From NCBI GenBank assembly GCA_050084985.1, contig JBITNC010000001.1, positions 120,900,001-120,964,000 on the forward strand: 64,000 nt of DNA. The letters run 5' to 3'. This DNA is from Nageia nagi. Lineage: Eukaryota; Pinophyta. A program made the translations under genes and the position numbers. Under the pieces are notes generated by a model that searched no databases, was not told the DNA's origin, and saw nothing but the letters and a program-made list of their open reading frames with translations. Within the stretch, counting starts at the first letter, position 1; each line of letters opens with the position of its first letter. Shown in pieces: positions 12,260-25,489 of the stretch.

Positions 12260-13095
12260 GAAATATAAGGATGTATTTCCCAAGGAATTCCCTAGGTCTA
12301 CCCCCAAAATGAGAATTTAACTTCTCAATAGATTTAGTGCTAGGAGATGAACCTATCTCTAGAACCCCCTATAGAATGAAAACCATTGAGATGCAGAGTT
12401 AAAAGTGTAGTTACAATATATTTTATAGAAATGGGTTGATAAAGCCTAGTGTATCACCCTAGGGTACCCCTGTATTATTTATCAAAAATAAGGATGGAAC
12501 ACTAAGATTGTGTATTGACTACAAGATGTTGAACAAATTCAGCATCAAAAATAGGTATCCTCTACCTATGATTGATGACTTGTTCGACTAGCTCAAAGAT
12601 GTAGCTATCTTTTTCAAGATAGACTTAAGGTTAAGTTATCATTAGTTAAGGATAAAGAATTATATATACATAAGATAGCCTTCAAACTTGACATAGACAT
12701 TATGATTTTGTGATCTTACCATTTGGATTAATGAATGCTCCTACAACATTCATGAATCTAATGAACAATGTTTATCGAGAATACTTAGACAAATTTTTGC
12801 TAGTCCTTTTAGATGATATCCTCATATACTCAAGGAATGAGGAGGAGCATAACCATCATTTGAGATTAGCCTTAGAGGTTTTGAGATAACATAAACTATA
12901 TGGTAAATTATCTAAGTATGATTTATATGTTTCCCACATTTAGTACTTAGGTCACATTATTTATGCCAAAGGAATCTCAATTGATCCTAAAAAGGTAGAA
13001 GGAATAATGAGTTGGTCTATGCCAACAAATGTGACTGAGGTGAGAAGTTTCATGGGATTAGTTGGATATTATAGAAGATTTATTAAGGCTTTTTG
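12260..13095 (+). pseudogene. Ty3 reverse transcriptase relic (G2)
   Basis: Motifs in order: [32 protein letters not shown] (first catalytic Asp), HYDFVILPFGLMNAPTTF, LVLLDDILIYSRNEEEH (active-site box as LLDD where a FIDD or YVDD type is usual; both Asp kept), and FMGLVGYYRRFI at the end. In-frame TAG codons sit where Gln is normal, for example before LKDVAIFFK and before LRIKN. A frameshift near 12660 also breaks the chain. Confidence 0.92.
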
Positions 13096-13615
13096 AAGAT
13101 AGCCAATTCTATCACTAGCCTAAAGAAGAAAACTAAAGTGTTTAAGTGGACTGAGAAGTGCAAAAAAGCCTTCACAACTCTAAAAGAAAAGATTATCTTT
13201 GCACCATTTCTCATTATCCCTGACCCCCATGGTGACTTTGTAGTATGTACAAATGTCATCATTAGAGGTTTTTGGTGGATTACTATCACAAAATGGAAAT
13301 CCCATAGCATATGAATCTAGAAAGTTAAAACCACATGATTTGAAATATGCTACACATGATCTTGAGTTGGCAGCTATAGAGCATGCACTAAAAATGTGGA
13401 GGTATTACTTGCTAGGAAAACCTTTCAAATTGGAAATGGATCATCATAGTTTGAAATACTTATTCACTCAACTCAAATTAAATACTATACAAAGGTGGTG
13501 GATGGAATTCCTTGCAGAATATGATTTTGGTATTGAGTACATCAAGGAGAGGGAAATAAGGTGGTCTGATGCATTAAGTTGGAGAAGACATATAAATGCC
13601 ATGATAAGAAGCTAG
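13096..13615 (+). pseudogene. Ty3 RNase H relic (G2)
   Basis: The frame 13093-13314 has KVFKWTEKCKKAFTTLKEKI, the tether region. At about 13255-13265 a frameshift destroys the first catalytic Asp segment, and the domain resumes in the frame 13253-13615 with GGLLSQNGNPIAYESRKL, YATHDLELAAIEHALKMWR and the tail KYLFTQLKLNTIQRWWMEFL. The second catalytic residue (Glu in HDLELAA) is present. Length and order agree with chromovirus RNase H. Confidence 0.9.
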
Positions 13616-13789
13616 TTCAACTTGTTTTACAAGTGAGAATCTTGTAACAAGAGGATTTGTACTACAAATCCATCAAGGAAATGATAGAAAAAGGTAATTC
13701 TTCATTTCAAGACTTTATTGAAAAGGATGGAATTTTGTATTTTAGAGATAGATTAGTCATCCTAGAAAAAGGGGATTTAAAAAATTTAA

Positions 13790-14560
13790 TCCTATAAGAA
13801 GCCCATCATCCTCCATATGTAGCACATTAGGAGGTACAAATATGAGAGAAGACTTAAAATAAAAATTCTACTAAGATGGAATGAAGAAGGATATAGCACA
13901 TTTTATGGCAAGATGCTTGGAATGTCAAAAAGTGAAAGTGGAACATCAACATCCAGTGGATATCTGTATCCCACAATATTTTGACATGGAAATGGTAAGT
14001 GATTTCAATGATTTTATAGTTTGTTTTCTAAAAATAAGATTTCATCATGACTATATTGGTTTTGGTTGATAAGTTAACCAAGGTTGCTCATTTTATACCT
14101 GGTAACACATAAATGATGCCCCTATAGTATCTAATAAGTTTGCATATGAAATATTTAGAATGTATGGATTTCCTGAAGTGATAATATTAGATAGGGATTC
14201 TAAATTCATTTTCATATTTTAGAAATCATTACATAAGAAATTAGGTACAAAGTTGAATATGATCTCATATTATCATCTTGAGATAGATGGGTAGATATAA
14301 TGTGTAAAAAAAGTTCTCAAGGATATGCTCAGAATGTATTGCATGGAATAAAAACCAAATGGGAAGATTATCTTTATTTGGTTGAGTTCACATATAATAA
14401 AGACTATCATTCATCTTTAGGAATGGTCATTTTGAATCACTTTATGGAAGGATATTCAAAACTCCTTTGAATTGGGATAATTGAGGGATTAGGTGATGAT
14501 CAACTAGAAATGTTAAAGAAAATGGAGGAGCAACTAAATTCCATTCAATGAAAGTTGAAG
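13790..14560 (+). pseudogene. Ty3 integrase relic (G2)
   Basis: The zinc-binding module is readable at 13881-13960: MKKDIAHFMARCLECQKVKV with its CXXC pair. The core follows in changing frames: VLVDKLTKVAHFIP, then VIILDRDSKF (second catalytic Asp in a DRDSKF motif) at about 14180. The catalytic Glu region near 14290 is weak. Stops are frequent. The domain lies between RNase H and the chromodomain as in all chromoviruses. Confidence 0.85.
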
Positions 14561-15030
14561 GAAGTGCTGATTGATAAAAGAGTTATGTTGATATTAAGAG
14601 AACTCCTTAAGAATTTGCTATGGATGACAAGGTATTTTTACAAGTTTTGACCCATTAAAAGTGTTATAAATTCAACTAAATTGGATCCTTGATTTGTTGG
14701 TCTTAGAAATTCTGGAAAAGTAGAGTCCAGTAGCCTACAAACTTGTCTTGCCACCAAGTTTGTCCAAAATGTGTGATGTCTTTCATGTCTCCTTATTACA
14801 AAAATAGGGTGTTGAGCCCTCTCATGTTTTGATTTTTTTTGATTTGTAGATGTTATATCCTCATGTAATCAAAGTACTCCCTATTAAGATCTTAGCTTTT
14901 AGGACTAGGAAGCTAAGACATAGGGAAATTAATGAATGTCTAGTCCAATGGGAAAAATATTCTAAGTCATATTCCACATGGGAAGATACAACCACTATAA
15001 AAAGATAATTTCCATATTTGTTTGTTTGAC
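14561..15030 (+). pseudogene. Integrase C-terminal region and chromodomain relic (G2)
   Basis: VAYKLVLPPSLSKMCDVFHV at 14732-14790 is the integrase C-terminal segment that precedes chromodomains (usually ...VFHVSQL). At about 14885-15005 the frame gives ILAFRTRKLRHREINECLVQ followed by WEKYSKSYSTWED. The LVQW and TWE pairs are the chromodomain signature that targets integration to marked chromatin. A stop follows in place of the terminal RQFPHLF-type tail, then the polypurine tract. Calling the element a chromovirus rests mainly on this segment and the iMet primer site. Confidence 0.82.
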
Positions 15031-15094
15031 TAAGTATGTGAAACATTTATAAAGTTTATGTTTGTATGTAAGAACACAAGGGACTATGTTCTTT

Positions 15095-15104
15095 TAAGGG
15101 GGGG
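15095..15104 (+). other. Polypurine tract of G2
   Basis: AAAGGGGGGG-type run (TTTTAAGGGGGGG) directly before the right LTR, the plus-strand primer site in reverse transcription. Confidence 0.9.
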
Positions 15105-18102
15105 TGTATGTCATGACCCACCTCAAGACACTATTTGACCTCGAGTACCATTGAGGATTTTAATGGATTATTTTTGAATAATGCTATTGTAATGACAAGT
15201 TTAATAAGGAATATGTATCATTTGTGATAATTTTATGCTAGGTTTGTGATGTTTTGATAAGGTCACCTCAAGATGGAGAAGCTATATATGTTGGATTCTT
15301 GTAAAATGATGGCTCTCCTTACATGCTCCCTTTATGGTAGATGTTGGAATTCACAAAAACTTTATTCAATGAGAATCATTCAAACTATAAATTCTAGTGC
15401 TCATGGTATTCATCTCAAATACCCTCTTTCCATGTCATGTACACTAGTAAATTGCACCTACAATAGAGCAAGTTTTAAAAATCTAGAGATTTATTTTTCA
15501 AAGTTTCCCTAAAACCATGGGTGATAAAAAATAATGTTGAATCAAGTATGAATTTTTGTAGGGCCATATCTCTTACTACACCCTATTTTTATTTATTTTT
15601 GGCACATCTTGTGCTCGTAGACAAATTTTGAACTTATTTTGAATTATGAACACTTATCTCTCTTTGCTACCTTTATGACATTACTTATCATTGATAAATT
15701 ATAAAACTCACCTTACGTAATGAAATTTTGGTAAGTTGCAACCAAAAAGGGTGATGTTTAGGTTTTTTTTAGTAACAAAGTTCAAAAGGAATCTGCATAC
15801 TATTTAGTGTGAAAATATATCATGATGATAAGAAATAAATTATGGGAAAACCCAAAATGAGTTTATTTTAGATAGGACCTTCCATATCTCATTCCGTTAG
15901 TTGCTAGAGAATCCAAAAGAGTGTACACACTTTCTATAATCTTGATTTGAATAAGTAAAGGATATAGGTGACCACCAATTATTTATTTAGTTTTGGTTAT
16001 ATTTGAAATAATAAAAGAATTTATTTAAATAGTTAAAAAGAAAATAATAGTTACAAAGTTATTAAGTTTCTTAAGTGATTATGATGGTAAAATAATCTCA
16101 TGATGATTTATGATTTATTAAATTGAGTGTATTTATTAAACTTGTTTAGTATATTTCCTAGTAAAAGATATCAATGTGTTGATGCAAGTATCCAAGTCCA
16201 TAGTAAATATGAACAAATGGATTAATTTAGAAGATGGATTTAAATTAAGGAAGGGAGGTAGTCCAACAAAAGGTACACCTAAAATCCTCCAAAGGTATTA
16301 AGTGAATGAATGCAATGCATTATGGTCATAAAATATAAATGGATATCCTAATCCTCCTCCCTCTAGTACTTGATCCATCCACCAAAGGTTCATGAAGATG
16401 CTTGTTGCTCAAATATTGATGAAGATGTTCGATGCTCGTTGTTTGCACATCAATGGATGTGTTCCATGAAAAGGTAAAGAATAACTTACTAAGTAACAAA
16501 CTTTACTTCATTTGTATTACAAGATGATTATGAATTACCAAATCATTAAATTGTATTATCCCTATGATGTATTGATATCCTTTGTAATAATTTTATGAAA
16601 GCTTTGTCATTATATTAGATGTTGATAAATGAAGTTACGAGGTATATTCAATCTTCTTATAATTAATTATTAACCTAAAATGTTTAATGAGGATTATATT
16701 GTATTTATCTCTTGAATGATAAAAGAAAAATAGATGATTTTTCTTTCTCTTTATGAACAATATTATGATTGTTATATATTATGGTTAATGCTTGGATGAA
16801 TAGAAGTAGGATTAATACTTGTTATTGTATGAAAGTAGTGGTATTATAAAATCAATTTAAATAGATTATTTAAAGAAATAATATATTAGAAAATAATCCT
16901 AATTTATAATTAAGGTTCCAAATGATAATTTATGATCATTTGGGATAGTTTAGGGACTCTTGGAATCAAATTGGATACAAATGGGACCTAATGGGATCAT
17001 TTGTAATCCTTAGGGATGAATGTAATAATGTAAATAAAATGGTGGATAACCTTCACCAAATATACCTACATTGCAAAATGAAAAATAAAAGTAATATTTT
17101 TTTGCATAAGGACCACTTGGCACCAACATTACTTTTATAGGAATAGTGGCTAGACCTTTCCTCATGATTTTCTATTTTATGTATGCATAAGGACTTTTAA
17201 AAAGTATATTCATATATGCAATGCAATGTTATGGGATAAGTAAGAATTATGTGACTTCCTAAGTAATCCTATAATCAAAACTTCCAAGGTACACCTAGTG
17301 GGAAAAGATGAATGGTGTTAAACCCTAAAACTTGTATTATACCCTCTTCACTATTTGGGAACATTATTTTATGGTTAGTAGGCCATGGGTGGTTCTTTTT
17401 ATCAATACATTTAATAATAAATTAGACTAAACAACCAATCAAGGATATTGTTTAATATCCATTTCTCCCCAAGTTATGGGCATGGGGATGCCAAACCACA
17501 TGGTGGGCCTAGCTAATAGTTATGGGTAGGCTAGTAACTCATACCTTTGATAGGTGAGTTAGGTGGGGATAGAAATCAGAAAAAATACTATTATTAGGTG
17601 AGGTTAATTATTAGTCATACCACTTGTAGCTAGCAGATAGGGGTATGATGATGTATCCATAGGTGATGCTACAAATGCATATGGAAATTTGCCTAGGAAA
17701 ATTTATCTTCTCTTATGAGATGGAGAGTTATCATCAGGTGATGATGCTAACTTAGTGGAAGTGCGATATCTTAAGTGTTATGGGCCCTGAGTAGAAAGCC
17801 ACTATGCTGTGACCATAAAGCCTATTGCACATGGGGCATGGAATAGGAATGGTGAGATTACTTTTGAGGTTTATTTTCAATAGGGTGAGTGTTGAAGAGT
17901 GAACACAAAAAATTTTATCAAGGTTAGTTACCTTGAGTTCTTGACAATCTTGCCATGTGAGTGTTGAACTGCTACCAATAATATTAATCTCATGTGGGAT
18001 CACCTAGTTCATTCCTACAATATCAAGTGTTAAATTAAATAAATAAAAAATTAGGTTTGAAATTTAGGGTTTTGGTTGGTTAAAATAAGTGGATGTGTTA
18101 CA
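15105..18102 (+). repeat. Right LTR of G2 (about 3.0 kb)
   Basis: It starts right after the polypurine tract, either at TGTATG (15105) or at TGTCATGACCC (15109), the latter being a frequent start in plant Ty3 LTRs. It ends GTGTTACA at 18102. From about 15279 on it matches the left LTR. No coding region is supported inside; open stretches such as 15273-15512 recur in damaged form in the left copy only as LTR sequence. Confidence 0.88.
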
Positions 18103-19850
18103 TTAGTGCACTAACTCACTAAATTTTCTAGGTATATCCCTAAAGAAATATTTATGAAATAAACATTTTTATAATATAATTCAAATGGGATACCAACTAA
18201 GTATTTCACACAAATTCCTAAGAGGCTCTCAATCTATTTGGATATCCCCACCTCATGCATCTATATTTAGTTTCTTACCTTGATGGTTATCTAGGGTATT
18301 TCACTTAGATCATTATTATCCTGGAAATCACTTTCAATCTATCATTTTCAATCCACTCAAGATCATCATGCCTTCATACATTTGTTCATGCATAACACAA
18401 CAAGCAACTTTGGTATTATCATGTATGATAATAGATAACATAATAGGATTTGTTTTATAATATGCATCATAGAATAATCATGTCATCAATCAAATAGGCA
18501 CACAATATGTATATATATTTATGTCAAAAGCATAAGTCTCTAACTCACACAACATACCATAGCAATAAAATATGAAAAGGAATCCAAGGTGGATTTGAGC
18601 TGTTATAGGTTAGAAATTATAATTTCAATTTATGGATTTATCTATATAATTGCTAAAAAATAAAATATTAAGCTATACAAAAAAACATATTATGAGATTA
18701 TCTATTGGTATGAAGGTTGAAAAGTTGATCAAGAAAATATTGTTCCATTATTTGGAGAAACTTATACTACATTTTCAAGTTGTTATATTAGTGCTAGAGA
18801 AATGTTAATATTTGGTTAGCTAATCAAATTTAGAATTAGATCCATATTTATAAGGATAATATATAGTTGGTTATAACATGTGTTATTCCTAATGAGTAGG
18901 AAAAGCATTCAAATCAACATTAAAAATTTGATCAATTTATCAAGTTTAGTTTTACAAGATTATGCACCTAGGGTTTTAATACACCATAAAAATTAATAAA
19001 TTTATAAATTATTCAAATCCTAAAAAATATATTCCCTCCATTCATCATTCGATTTAGATATAAAAGTTGGGTTCACCCATATGTTTTATATAAAATTCAT
19101 CTAATCTTGAAACTAAACTAATTTTACAAAAGATGGATATAATGATATATAATCTTTCACAAAAAGCCAAATGAAATACTTAATATAAATAGCTAAAAGA
19201 TAATAGAATAAATAAAAATATATTATATATGAAATATAAAAAATTATGATATTAGCTACATACTACATATGCATAGTTATAGATTTAGACTTGACATTAC
19301 ACACCTTAACATACCATAGTGTGATCCCAGTAAACCATAACATGGTCTTCAATACTAGAGTACAATCATGTTGTGTCCTATTGATGTAAGCATGTTCCTT
19401 TATGATTTATAATTTAAATTTTTATTACTAATAATGACATGCATCTAGCCATTTTATTTTTGAATAATATAATTCCTTAATAGAAGAGTTAGTGGCTCTA
19501 GTTATATATCTACCCTTTGAAAATAAAATTGGTGACTTGTGAAAGTAAAAAATTAATCATTTTATAATTCTTGATAATATTTATAATGCTTGACAATTTT
19601 AATGATTCTGAACCATATAACAATAAAATATGCTTAATATCTTATAATGATTGAAATGAAAAAGTACATTTAATTTATAAGAAAATAAAAAACTTTATTT
19701 TTCATAACGATGAGTAATTATAATAGCCCCTATTATAACAACCTAAAAGATAGCTAAATATTTTGAATCAAAGATAGAAATAAAAATGTGCATGATTATA
19801 GAATTCACAAATAGTTGAAATAAAGCCAAAATGTACTTGAACAATCCTCA
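18103..19850. other. AT-rich stretch without a recognised gene
   Basis: Starts with TTAGT after the G2 LTR. I find no long open frame, no LTR or repeat unit and no RNA gene. It may be old host flank or the 5' untranslated part of the LINE whose ORF1 follows. Confidence 0.6.
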
Positions 19851-20949
19851 TAATGCCATGGAAAAAACTAGGTGATGTTCGGCTCCTAGGATGTCCAAGG
19901 AGTAGGTAAATATGATTACCCAAGAGCTTACAAAGATCATTGAGGAGATAAAAAGTGATTTGGTACTAATAAAAATTGAAATTGAAGTTCAAATCAAGGT
20001 TCTAAAGAGTATTATCAAAAAATAAGAGGAAAGGTAGAAATGAACATTGGTAAGAAGATTCTTTGGAATTCATATGATTTTGGATGTGATCATGAGGTGG
20101 ATGATTGAAATATGGTGCACTAAGGTGAAATTGAATTGGTCATGCTTCTTAGGGGATAATTTTTGTTCAAATTTGGATGTGAAGAGGATATGCAAAAAGT
20201 AATGGAATAGGGACCATAGTCCTTAGGAAGAAAAGTATTTATGCTCAAGCCTTAGAAAAAAGGCTTTAGACTAGAGATTGAGAATTTTAATTTTATTCCT
20301 ACATAGGTTTCAATTCCTAACCTTCCAATGAAATATTCTAGTTCAAGTATTTTAGCAAGGATTACAAAAGGCATTGTTACTTTGGTATCAATTGAGAAGG
20401 TCACAAGATCATGCTCTAGGATGATAGAAGCTTATCTCTATGTTAATATTGATATCACAAAAGTAATAAAAAATATAGCTCTATTTAAAATAGGATGGAG
20501 AATTCTAGGAGAAAGAGATTATTTATGATAATTTTCTAGTTCATTATGGAATTTGCAAGCAATTAGATCACTATGCTAGAGAGTATCTAAAAAAGGAGAA
20601 GAGAAAATATAATAAGAAAGAAAAATAAGGATGGAAACAAGTGTAAAGGATAAACAATAAGAATAAGGAGTAGGCTATGAATGAGAAACCATCCAAAAAT
20701 CACCAACAATAAGCATAAAAGAAATCGATAGAAAAAAAGAGTGTGGAAATAAGAAATCCATACATGAACCTAGAAATGTTTAAAGAAACTAATGGGGAAG
20801 AGAATGTCAAATTTGGTCTAATAGATGATGATATGAATGATATGGATTTGGTGTTGGATGAAAAATAGATGAAGTCTCTAGAATTAGAAAAAGAAACCAA
20901 AGCAAAATTAGGCAACCTACTGAAACACAACCAAAAGGGGAAGAAATCT
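19851..20949 (+). pseudogene. L1-type LINE ORF1 relic (5' half of a split LINE)
   Basis: At about 20150-20270 the frame reads EEDMQKVM and SLGRKVFMLKP with stops at Trp positions. This is the DUF4283-type N-terminal domain of plant L1 ORF1. The open piece 20328-20528 holds KYSSSSILARITKGIVTLVS and AYLYVNIDITKVIKNIALFK. A zinc knuckle comes next at about 20545-20585 (YGICKQLDHYAREY), with outer Cys residues turned to Tyr. A basic, acidic-tailed segment runs to the T2 border. ORF1 proteins bind LINE RNA. ORF2 of the same orientation resumes at 35396, so the two halves very likely belong to one element. Confidence 0.82.
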
Positions 20950-22818
20950 TGTTATTCTTTCATAATTACACTCTGTAAGGAGGGTAACATAATGGTATTC
21001 CTTCATTATTTTATTATTTCTCAATAATATTCATGATTTTAATTCCATTTATTACTCCCCTTTCATTCTTTTGTAATTACTACAATGAGTGTATAGTCTT
21101 TATAATTTGTCAGGTTTTGTTAAGTCTAGGAAAGTTCAGGTCATGTTTACATTGTCAAGTCTTAATCTTGTAAATGTTATTTAAAAGTATCATTTTGTTT
21201 AGGGCAAGCATTGTTTGTAGAGTCATTTGGATCATATCCAATAATCATACATAGTCCATGATAATGAGCATCAGTCTTTTAAAGCTAGCTAAGTATTTTT
21301 TGGGTCTTATTACCAGGTGTTGTTATGTAAAGTTAAGTCTTCATCGATAACTATACATAGGTATAAGGTTGAAAGGAAATTTTATTTTTTCTAAGTCATG
21401 TCCTAGAAGTAATGTAACATGTAAGGGAAGTAAATACCTAAGTCCAAATTCAGGTCTTATACAAGTTCAATTCTATAAATTTCAAATGCTATAAACTCGG
21501 ATACTCTTTCTGGGTAGTGTTGTAAATATGAGTCATTATTGAGTCAAAACAATCAATGGGTAATGATCTAGATCCTATAGATTTCTAGAAGAAAAGTTGT
21601 AATGTACAATAAGAATTAATGAACACTAATTCATTCCATCAGTAGGTGTTACTGAAGGACCAAGAAGAGGGAGATATTTCAATAGGTTCATTCTATAGAA
21701 CTTGTAGATTTTAAGTGATGATATCACACCTTTTGTTGAAAAGTAGCAGGTGATAAGGTAACTCCTAATTAGTCAATAGACCCTACTAGAGCAAGTAAGA
21801 CCTACTAAGCTAAAAAGAGAATTGTGAGATAAAGGGAACACCTAGGTCCACTTAATTAAGAGTGTTTAACACTTGAGGTTCTTTCAATGTGTCAACTTTG
21901 ACTCATTTCCACATGGTAGTACCAATTCTTCCTTAAGTTTCAATGTTATATCTTAAATTTCCCTTAGTTCCCACAACCTAAAGCTACAGTGATCTTAATA
22001 AATGGTTACAGGAAGTTAGATGGTTGTTGATAGAATGTAGAGACAAATCATACATATTAAGCCAACGAACCATACCTTGACAAATAAGCTATAGTTGCAA
22101 CAGGATACAATCAAGAAAAATATGAGAGATTATTGTTGAGAAGCTACATAAATTTAGATTCAACAAATTCCTAGGCATTGGCATTGATTGTACTTAGTTA
22201 CTATGTAATATAGTATAGTTGTAGATTGAAGTTATACATTTGTATATAACTCTTTGAATTTATTCTTAGTCAATAGGGAAATTAAGGGCAGTAATGGTGG
22301 ATGACCACCCAATTGTAAATATATTCATATAAATATTGTATTTTTAGAGGTCCAAAAGGTTAAACATTTTAGCAAATTTGGCCAATTATGAAGTGCTTTC
22401 ATATGTGATAATACAATATAGTGATGTTTTTCCCTCTAGATTTTATGGTTGTTGTTATGTTTGTGAACATTATGTATGAAACATTATCTTAAGTTGTGGT
22501 TATGCATTGTAACTACAAGATCCTAAGGGAAAGATAGTTATTCTATTCTTAATCTTGGCTATGGATTTCTTCATGTGTGGTAATGCCCAAGCTGATTAGT
22601 TTTCATTTGCCTTATATAGTTTGTTTATTCATTTCTTTCATGTTACTATTTATTTTTAGTTACTTTTAAGCCCTTACATAGATAAGAACCAGAATATAAC
22701 CCATAGATTGAGAAGAAAACCCCTCATGAGTGCATTTTCCCACCACTTTATACTCTTTAAAGGACCCTATTATTGTAAGCAATGGAGAACTAGACTAGAC
22801 CAAACTTTCAAGGTTACA
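20950..22818 (+). repeat. Left LTR of T2
   Basis: Starts TGTTATTCTTTCATAATTAC and ends CAAGGTTACA. It aligns with 33308-35203 throughout, sharing for example GGACCAAGAAGAGGGA, GGGTGGTCATCC-type text and CTTAAGTTGTGGTT. Divergence is scattered, as in an old insertion. Bases 22819-23160 downstream are leader without a clear primer site. Confidence 0.92.
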
Positions 22819-23159
22819 TTATATTGATCAATAGTAGAAAAGTCCATAAGAAAAGCTCCATATTTAGTGTGTATTAATAGGAAAAATAGTTGTATCTCAT
22901 AATATATCATGTGGTGCTTAAACTATTATAAGGTTTATTCAACCTTATTAGTGATTTTGCTATCAAAACCAATGAATATTCTGAAACCTAGCACCTACAA
23001 AATGTAAATTTACTAGAAGTAGTGCCAAAAAATCCTCAAGATAGCCAAGATTTCAAGAGATGTCAATTTATTAAAGGAGGGAAAGGTGAAATATTTCTTG
23101 ACCTATTTCCCCATAAATTCCTTTAATATATGTCCCATTATCAACCATATTTGATACTG

Positions 23160-24680
23160 CCTAGGAAAATCGTTCACCTCATACAATTGGTCCAAATATG
23201 GCCCAACTTGCTCCTGTTGATTTTCCTACTTAGAATAATAGCCATGCACTAATATTTCCTACTAATTCTAATTCCTTGGCTATTCCCCAAGGAACATTTA
23301 ATATTTTCTCAAATATGATGGTTTAGAAAAAATTCCTTACAAACATGATCAAGAAGTATCTCTTTTGGCATCTAGCTTTGATATCAATGATGAAACCATT
23401 ATGACTAGATTATTTTCATAGTCTTTGTAAGGCAAAGAAACTAAATGGTTTATAACTCTCACCCCTCAATCTATAAATACATGGGGAGATTTTTATCAAG
23501 ATCTTATAAAGAGATTTGCTGAAGATGGTGATGATAACACCTTTTTGAGTTTAATAGCATGTATCAAAAGACATCCTCAAGAAATTATGGATGATTTTAA
23601 TATATTATTTAAGAATACATGGAAATAAATTATAGTAAGGATTAGGACAATAAATTCCCAAGCCTTGGTATATTATAGGAAGGCATTTCACTCAAACCCT
23701 AATGTGAATTATTATGTTGGGTGATACTTTCCCATATGTCTATCGAATACCCAAAATTGTTGAATATACCTTGGTATCCTCTGTAAAAATGTAGCCTAGA
23801 TCCATTATGCATTAATCTACCTCCAAATAAAGCCCCATTACAAATTCCTAATCCTAAAATATTAGCTTTACCACCACCTCCTCCAAAACTAATGATTAAT
23901 AATCAAGTACCAATACTCCCAGCTCTAGCATCTTCAAGTACAAGTATTGGTTTGCATTCATCAGAAGAAGAGAGGATAAGGAAAATAGAGATAACAATTA
24001 GGAATATCACAAATAAACTCACTCTACATGAGATACAAAATCAAGATTTTAACTATAAAGGATATGATAATTAGTATCATCTAATATTCCAACCTAAGAA
24101 CAATCATCTAGAATAACTTATCGCTCCTAAAGCTATAGATAATGCAATGATGGTTAGTTTTGTAGAGAGTGATGCTCTGAGTGTTACGAAATGGTGCCCT
24201 CCATGTTCAACTCCATATTTTATATATTCATATATGTTGTACCAAAACTAATATTTGGGTATGCACTTTGACCAAATGGTAGAACCTACTACAAACCCTA
24301 CTGTAGATCTCACCATGGGAAATTTTTAAAATTTGAGTTATGTTGGAGAATAAGCCAACCTCAATAGCCCAAGTTCCATAGCACCCAAGTTCTAAAGTAA
24401 GCCCAAATATCTCAGCAAAATAAACAACCTATTCCAACTCAGTCTAATCCAAAAAGAAACAAGCCTCCTATATCTCAACCATAAAATCAAGCAAATCAAC
24501 TTCCAAACAATCTAGGTAAAGTTTCACAAAGCTTAGGTAATGTTACTCTTGTTGCAAGAAACCTTGCTCATATTAGAAGTGATCTCACAGACAAAGAGAG
24601 ACCTACTCCATTGAGATATCCATTCATTACTAAACATCAAAAGGAAAAGGCCACTTAGAAATTCAAAAATCACCAATTTT
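23160..24680 (+). pseudogene. Ty3 gag relic (T2)
   Basis: YKHDQEVSLLASSFDINDET at about 23335-23395 and ETKWFITLTPQSINTWGDFY at about 23430-23490 form the retrotransposon gag core, followed by LIKRFAEDGDDNTFLSLIAC. A proline-rich linker (ILALPPPPPK) lies at about 23860, then a helical open piece 23892-24074. A possible zinc knuckle (WCPPCSTP) occurs near 24190. The last part is Gln/Asn/Pro-rich. Several stops and frameshifts are present. Confidence 0.83.
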
Positions 24681-24829
24681 CTTAAACAAGTAAGTTAGCC
24701 CCTTACATTCCATATAATATTATGGAAGAATTAAAGAAAACACCTACAAAAATGATAATGTTTGATGCATTGAGTATTTTGGGTCAAATTGATCTTTAAA
24801 AAGAAGCTTTAAAGCTTAATAACAACAAG

Positions 24830-25330
24830 AAAATGACTAATGAGGGAAATGTAGTTTTTGCTATTTATGATTATGTCCCTCTAGCTCTTGTAGGTATAAG
24901 AAGAGATCCATGTTTTTATAAATCCCTTAGATTAAAATTTTGGATAGTTAACAATTGTATGATTGATACTAGAGCTGCTATCACTATTATTCCTAAAGTT
25001 GTTGCAAATGAGATGAAATTGTATATTATCTAATACATAGATGGAGTCATACAACTAGATTCTTCCCTTGTATATGTGATTAGTAGTGTTAAAAGAGTTT
25101 CTATAACCTTGAATGAATTCCTTGATATTTATTTCATTCAAGATTCATTTTAGTTAATCTTCCACCTCTTTTTAGGATTTGCTTAAGTAGAGAGTTCACT
25201 GCAAAGTTAGGAGGGTCTTTAGCCTTAGATTATACACACCTCTTACTTCCTTTTGAGAACAAACATATCAAAATCCCAAATGAGGGTACCAAAAATATTT
25301 ATCTTAGGAAGATTTCTTAGCAAAATTGTA
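24830..25330 (+). pseudogene. Retropepsin-like protease relic (T2)
   Basis: The open piece 24833-25033 ends with the active site CMIDTRAAITIIPKVVANEM, where D-T-G has become D-T-R, so it would be inactive. Later fragments to about 25330 are out of frame. It sits directly after gag, as expected. Confidence 0.8.
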
Positions 25331-25489
25331 TGAATGAACTTGAGGAAATAGTAACATATGAAAGAGATCCACTTATTGAATCACTAATAACTATAGAAAT
25401 TCTATTAGCAAATGCTCTCAATTAGCAGGTCATTGATGTTGGCATGGGAAACTATTACTTATATGAAAAGGTATAGCCAATCTTATTCT

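Larger units (their letters stand above)
7464..18102 (+). mobile_element. G2: chromodomain Ty3/gypsy LTR retrotransposon
   Basis: Two long direct repeats (7464-10309 and 15105-18102) flank an internal region with primer site, gag, protease, RT, RNase H, integrase, chromodomain and polypurine tract in plus-strand order. The iMet primer site and C-terminal chromodomain place it among plant chromoviruses (Ty3/gypsy group; Tekay-like is my best guess). The left LTR lacks about 360 bases present in the right one before the first shared base, because G1 appears to have inserted there. Right flank is TTAGT; the matching left flank is outside the window. All coding parts are broken. Confidence 0.88.

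Noticed and set aside
13083-13310. Minus-strand open frame over the RNase H of G2
   Set aside because: Shadow of the plus-strand RNase H relic.
15273-15512. 79-codon open frame in the right LTR of G2
   Set aside because: The same stretch in the left LTR (about 7470-7700) is shifted and interrupted; it is LTR sequence, not a gene.
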